DNA from: SZUA-254 sp031379665
GTDB taxonomy: Bacteria > Bacteroidota > Ignavibacteria > UBA10030 > SZUA-254
DNA: 37,880 bases
Assembly (NCBI GenBank): GCA_031379665.1
Contig: JANNFI010000008.1
Span: 1 to 37,880 of the forward strand
Reading direction: 5' to 3'
Both the position numbers and the translations under genes were made by a program. Positions 34,883-37,880 of the stretch are shown one piece after another. The first letter of the stretch is position 1, and each line of letters begins with the position of its first letter. The notes beneath the pieces are model-generated. The model searched no databases. It was not told where the DNA came from and saw only the letters and a program-made list of their open reading frames with translations.

Positions 34883-35232
34883 ACGCCATGGACCAGGAAT
34901 TCAGCCTCACATCGGAGCTACGGGGGAACCGGCTCGTCATCAAGACCTCCGGGTACGTCAACAACGTCGGGGGCGAGGCTATTGCCGCCGAGTTCGACAA
35001 GCATTTCGGGAATGGCGTCAAAGAGATCGTCATTAACCTGGCGGGCTCCCGCGTGGTCAACTCCATCGGGATGTCGTTCCTCCTCGAGATCCTCGAAAAA
35101 CTTCAAGAGGCCGACGGCAAGCTGGTCTTCAGCAACCTCGACCCGGCGGTGGACAAGATGCTCACCATCATGGGGATCTTCACGATGGCCGGCAAGGCCG
35201 CGGACGTCGACGAGGCCCTGAAATCGTTCTGA
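34879..35232 (+). CDS. RsbV/SpoIIAA-like anti-anti-sigma factor (STAS domain)
   Basis: 117 residues from the GTG that overlaps the preceding stop (GTGA); ATG at 34888 is an alternative start giving 114 residues. The STAS fold is clear: LVIKTSGYVNN, KEIVINLAGSRVVNSIGMSF, DGKLVFSNL and MLTIMGI. Ser62 in NSIG is at the usual phosphorylation site (normally DSxG or DSSG). Phosphorylation by the adjacent kinase would inactivate it and a SpoIIE phosphatase would restore it; two such phosphatases flank it. It ends 1 nt before the next gene. Confidence 0.88.
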   Translation: MNAMDQEFSLTSELRGNRLVIKTSGYVNNVGGEAIAAEFDKHFGNGVKEIVINLAGSRVVNSIGMSFLLEILEKLQEADGKLVFSNLDPAVDKMLTIMGIFTMAGKAADVDEALKSF

Positions 35233-35233
35233 C

Positions 35234-36853
35234 ATGACAGTGGACAGCGCGTCCCAGGGCTCCCTGGTCGAACGGATCTCCAGCCGCATCGAGTCCCTCC
35301 AGGAGGGGTTCGCGAAACTCTCCCGCTCCGCGACCGTTAACGACCTCGCGAACCGGTTCGGCGAAAACCTCAGGGGCATCATGCCCGACGCCCTCGTCGA
35401 CGTCGCGTGGCGCTCAGACGAATCGAAGAAATTCGAGCCGGTCGTCGGCGGCGGCGAAGCCGCGCGTGCGATTCTCGGCCGACTGTCGGGCGAGAAATTC
35501 GCCCGACCCTGCATCCTCCGGGAGGAGAAGGGGGCGCTCCTGGCCGTCCAGAAACTCATCGACAAGTCCCAGGTCGCCGTCATCCTGAGCGCGAGGACGG
35601 GCGGCGCCGGGTACGGCGAGGCGGACAACGTCACGCTGCGGGTCTTCGTCCAGTTCTTCGACGCGGCCTATCAGGACATGGTCTTCCGCCGAAATGAGAA
35701 GGGGCTCGTCTTCTCCCTGAACCACCGGATCCTCCAGCTTAACAGCCTGATCGAGACCGGCATCGAGGTCGCGAAGCTCGACCACCACGACGCGCCACAC
35801 CACCTTGCGATGGTGAGGGCCGCGTCGCTCACGAACGCCTCGAAAGGCGTTGTCACCGTGACATCAGGAAAGAGTGTCGTCGAGGAATTCACCTTCCCCG
35901 TCGGCTCCAGGGTCGACCGGTCCGCCCGGGAGATCAGCAGCATCATCGCCAGTTTCACCTTCCTCGACAAGACCTACTCTTTCGAGCTGTTCGACAAGGA
36001 GAGCCGAGCGGGCGTGACTCCTTTCGAAGAAACGGACCACCTTCTCCTGGACGCGCTCTCCCGGCAGGTGCACGCCTCGATCGAGAACCGCTACCTGCAC
36101 GAACAGGCGCTGGAGAAACAGCGGATCGAACAGGAGATGTCGGTCGCCGCGACGATCCAGCAAAAGATACTCCCGGTCGCGCTCCCCGACCTGAAGGGCT
36201 ACGATCTCTCCGGCATCAACATCCCCTCGAAGTCGGTGGGCGGAGATTACTACAACTGCATCCCCCTGCACGATGGGAGGTTCGCGCTCGTCATCGCCGA
36301 CGTCGCCGGGAAGGGGGTGCCGGCCGCGCTCCTGGTGAGCAGCCTCCACGCGTACCTCTCGGCGTACCTCGAAGGATCGTTCGCGATCACCCGCCTGGCC
36401 GCAAGGCTCAACAAGGTCCTGTACAACGATTCCACGGCCGACAAGTTCATCACCGCGTTCTTCGCCATCCTCACTCCCGAGACCGGGGACCTCGACTGCC
36501 TGAGCGCAGGACACAACCCTGCGTACATCCTCCGTAACGACGGGACGATCCAGGAACTCCACGCGGGTGGGCTGCCGCTCGGGACGATCGACATGGACCT
36601 TCCCTACGAGAGCGAGCGGGTGACGCTCGGTCGCGGTGAGCGGCTCTTCCTCTATACGGACGGCGTCACCGAGGCCGAAAACGAGCATCACGTCCTCTAC
36701 GAACTCGAATTTCCCATCACCGACTTCCTCACGAAGCATCAACCCAACAGCTCGGAAGCGTTCATCTCAGATCTGATCGCCGACATCCGGAAATTCACCG
36801 GGACCGCGCCCCAGAACGACGACATCACCGCGATGTACCTCCGGCGCTTGTAG
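35234..36853 (+). CDS. SpoIIE-type PP2C serine phosphatase with N-terminal sensory region
   Basis: 539 residues, soluble. The first about 300 residues contain one or two GAF-like folds without clear ligand residues; this assignment is by general pattern (for example LLAVQKLIDKSQVAVILSAR and LDALSRQVHASIENRYL). A helix (about 290-315) leads to a PP2C/SpoIIE domain with VGGDYYNC, IADVAGKGVP, SAGHNPAYIL, YTDGVTEAEN and NDDITAMYL, so the acidic metal ligands are kept. It begins 1 nt after the STAS gene and ends the signalling operon, followed by an intrinsic terminator. It would feed a second, cytoplasmic input into the same partner switch. Confidence 0.87.
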   Translation: MTVDSASQGSLVERISSRIESLQEGFAKLSRSATVNDLANRFGENLRGIMPDALVDVAWRSDESKKFEPVVGGGEAARAILGRLSGEKFARPCILREEKGALLAVQKLIDKSQVAVILSARTGGAGYGEADNVTLRVFVQFFDAAYQDMVFRRNEKGLVFSLNHRILQLNSLIETGIEVAKLDHHDAPHHLAMVRAASLTNASKGVVTVTSGKSVVEEFTFPVGSRVDRSAREISSIIASFTFLDKTYSFELFDKESRAGVTPFEETDHLLLDALSRQVHASIENRYLHEQALEKQRIEQEMSVAATIQQKILPVALPDLKGYDLSGINIPSKSVGGDYYNCIPLHDGRFALVIADVAGKGVPAALLVSSLHAYLSAYLEGSFAITRLAARLNKVLYNDSTADKFITAFFAILTPETGDLDCLSAGHNPAYILRNDGTIQELHAGGLPLGTIDMDLPYESERVTLGRGERLFLYTDGVTEAENEHHVLYELEFPITDFLTKHQPNSSEAFISDLIADIRKFTGTAPQNDDITAMYLRRL

Positions 36854-36884
36854 TCCCCGACCTGACATCAGCCCGTAAACGACG

Positions 36885-36919
36885 AAAGCCGTCCTCTGAC
36901 CAGGAGAACGGCTTTTTTT
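36885..36919 (+). terminator. Intrinsic terminator of the partner-switching operon
   Basis: AAAGCCGT (36885-36892) pairs with ACGGCTTT (36908-36915), with extra inner CTC/GAG pairing, followed by a run of T (36913-36919). It lies about 30 nt after the phosphatase stop and before the convergent minus-strand genes; the T-run favours the plus strand. Confidence 0.85.
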
Positions 36920-36964
36920 ATTTCCGGAACAACACCACCCAGAGGGTCGGATTCACGCGAGCGA

Positions 36965-37186
36965 TCAATCCGGACAGTACGCGCAGCACGTGGTCGTCAC
37001 TCCCCAGCTGTCCTTGCAGTGATGGTTGTTCGCGGGGCAGCGGGGAGCCTCGAAACAGGGGCTCGAGAGGCAAACATCGACGCACCGCACCGGTCTGGCG
37101 TCTGCGATGCCTGCGTTCAGTGCGACGACCGCGCCGACGACGACCATCAGGGCGATGAGGATCGTTGTTTTTTTGAGTGTGTCCAT
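36965..37186 (-). CDS. Small secreted cysteine-rich peptide, function unknown
   Basis: 73 residues. A lysine-bearing N-terminus and a long hydrophobic segment end in IADA, a good signal-peptidase site after residue 30. The mature part would be 43 residues with eight cysteines at 35, 39, 44, 50, 57, 67, 68 and 71 (spacing C-x3-C-x4-C-x5-C-x6-C-x9-CC-x2-C), and two adjacent His residues (55-56). GGAGG stands 6-7 nt before the ATG, a much better SD than for most genes here, which supports a real gene. Eight cysteines suggest four disulfides or metal binding. I do not recognise the family; a knottin-like or defensin-like fold, toxin, or metal-binding peptide are all possible. It lies 80 nt after the next gene in the same direction. 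Confidence 0.65.
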   Translation of the reverse strand: MDTLKKTTILIALMVVVGAVVALNAGIADARPVRCVDVCLSSPCFEAPRCPANNHHCKDSWGVTTTCCAYCPD

Positions 37187-37266
37187 AGTCAGCCTCCGGT
37201 TAATAGTATGATGAAATGATTGATTGGGCTCCAGCGCGTAAACAGGTGAATGCGATACTCCGAAAA

Positions 37267-37860
37267 CTATTCCATCAGCGAGGCGATCGAAAACGTATAT
37301 CCGATGGAGGGCGCGACGCAGGTAAGCGACAGTGTGAAGCTTTCAGACCGAGCCAGGAAGTGCTCCCCGCCGCGCACGGTGAAAGGAAACATGATGAACA
37401 TTTTCTCGTCGCTCGTGAGCTGTGTATTCTTCACGCCCCAGACGTACTTCGATCGTAGGGTGTCTCCCCGGTCATTGATCAGGACGATCTGGTCCCGGAG
37501 GTGTGTGAGGTCGGGAGTATAGCAGGGCCAATCAGAGAGAAGGGTCAATGGTCTTGTTAAACCACTCGATCCACCCACGAGGATTGGGGGTATACAAGGA
37601 TACCCTGTGTTGATCATCGTGACGAGGAACAGTAAAGAATCCAGGTCGGTGATACTATGATAATATCGTTGATGAGCGGCGCTGTACAGCAATCCGCTAT
37701 CCCAATCATAGAGCAACCCTGTGCTCGACTTGAGCAATGCGTCATACTTCATATCGTACAATGCGCTGTCAATATTGAGCGAGTCCCTTAATTGATCCAT
37801 CCTCGTGATGGCTTCAATGACTCTCGGAATGTACGGAGTAACGATCACCTTGATGTTCAT
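37267..37860 (-). CDS. Unrecognised protein, possibly 5'-truncated by the window edge
   Basis: 197 residues from the ATG at 37860, but the frame stays open to base 37880, so the true start may lie outside. No signal peptide, membrane helix or known motif is visible from this start. Sequence is mixed alpha/beta; the C-terminal VRGGEHFLARSESFTLSLT looks like a strand-rich end. The base composition is visibly less GC-rich than the rest of the window and codons ending in A or T are common, which hints at a different origin. It precedes the cysteine-rich peptide gene in the same direction. Confidence 0.55.
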   Translation of the reverse strand: MNIKVIVTPYIPRVIEAITRMDQLRDSLNIDSALYDMKYDALLKSSTGLLYDWDSGLLYSAAHQRYYHSITDLDSLLFLVTMINTGYPCIPPILVGGSSGLTRPLTLLSDWPCYTPDLTHLRDQIVLINDRGDTLRSKYVWGVKNTQLTSDEKMFIMFPFTVRGGEHFLARSESFTLSLTCVAPSIGYTFSIASLME

Positions 37861-37880
37861 CCGATTGTCGTGGAGATTAT

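Noticed and set aside
37187..37880. Mobile element boundary
   Set aside because: Apart from lower GC, no transposase, integrase, terminal inverted repeat or duplicated target site is visible.
1..37880. tRNA, rRNA or known riboswitch
   Set aside because: None recognised by eye in the intergenic regions; a covariance-model scan could still find one, most likely in 24298-24650.

Overview
The window is GC-rich (about 60-65% by eye) and gene-dense. It suggests a member of the Bacteroidota/Ignavibacteriota (FCB) group. The reasons are a type IX secretion C-terminal sorting domain (motif YPNPFNPTT) on a giant secreted protein, a carboxypeptidase-regulatory-domain TonB-dependent receptor, a Reg_prop/Y_Y_Y sensor, an alternative complex III, and at least one intergenic match to the Bacteroidetes -33/-7 promoter (TTG...TAnnTTTG). 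I see no rRNA, tRNA, CRISPR array, phage or transposase. The species cannot be read from the sequence.

Region 1 (1-20346, all + strand, gaps under 50 nt and many 1-8 nt overlaps) looks like one long respiratory operon or supercluster. It runs: a hemerythrin-like tail, then narC-narG-narH-narJ-narI-narK1-narK2 in Thermus-type order with a membrane-anchored dihaem cytochrome c first. A complete alternative complex III follows (actA, actB, actC, a fused actD-actE, actF), then an alginate-export-type outer-membrane porin, a small carboxymuconolactone-decarboxylase-like protein, and mobA, which makes the bis-MGD cofactor NarG needs. Together these cover cofactor supply, enzyme, chaperone, nitrate/nitrite transport and a quinol:cytochrome c oxidoreductase. 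The natural reading is respiratory nitrate reduction with cytochrome c wiring in the periplasm. The reverse reaction, nitrite oxidation, cannot be excluded from sequence alone.

Region 2 (20313-24297): a small DUF4920-like lipoprotein on the minus strand converges on mobA and diverges from a CarH-like, cobalamin-binding MerR-type regulator that keeps the W-x9-EH and ExHxxG B12 motifs. A TonB-dependent receptor follows the regulator after 40 nt. The 231-nt divergent intergenic region has candidate promoters in both directions and an 8-bp inverted repeat.

Region 3 (24298-31154): a 353-nt non-coding stretch with a candidate Bacteroidetes-type promoter and a perfect 10-bp hairpin, a small exported protein, then a 1936-residue secreted mosaic protein. 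The mosaic carries InlB-like repeats, a CSLREA/beta-helix, a metzincin protease with HExxHxxGxxD, a VWA-like domain, a G-L-V-W-Q-G hexapeptide tandem repeat, a polymer-like beta domain and a T9SS signal. It ends in a strong intrinsic terminator.

Region 4 (31169-36919): a partner-switching signalling operon made of a periplasmic-propeller sensor fused to a SpoIIE-type phosphatase, an RsbW-like kinase, an RsbV-like STAS protein and a second SpoIIE phosphatase. It ends in an intrinsic terminator.

Region 5 (36965-37880, minus strand, visibly lower GC): a tiny secreted peptide with eight cysteines and an unrecognised protein whose frame stays open to the window edge.
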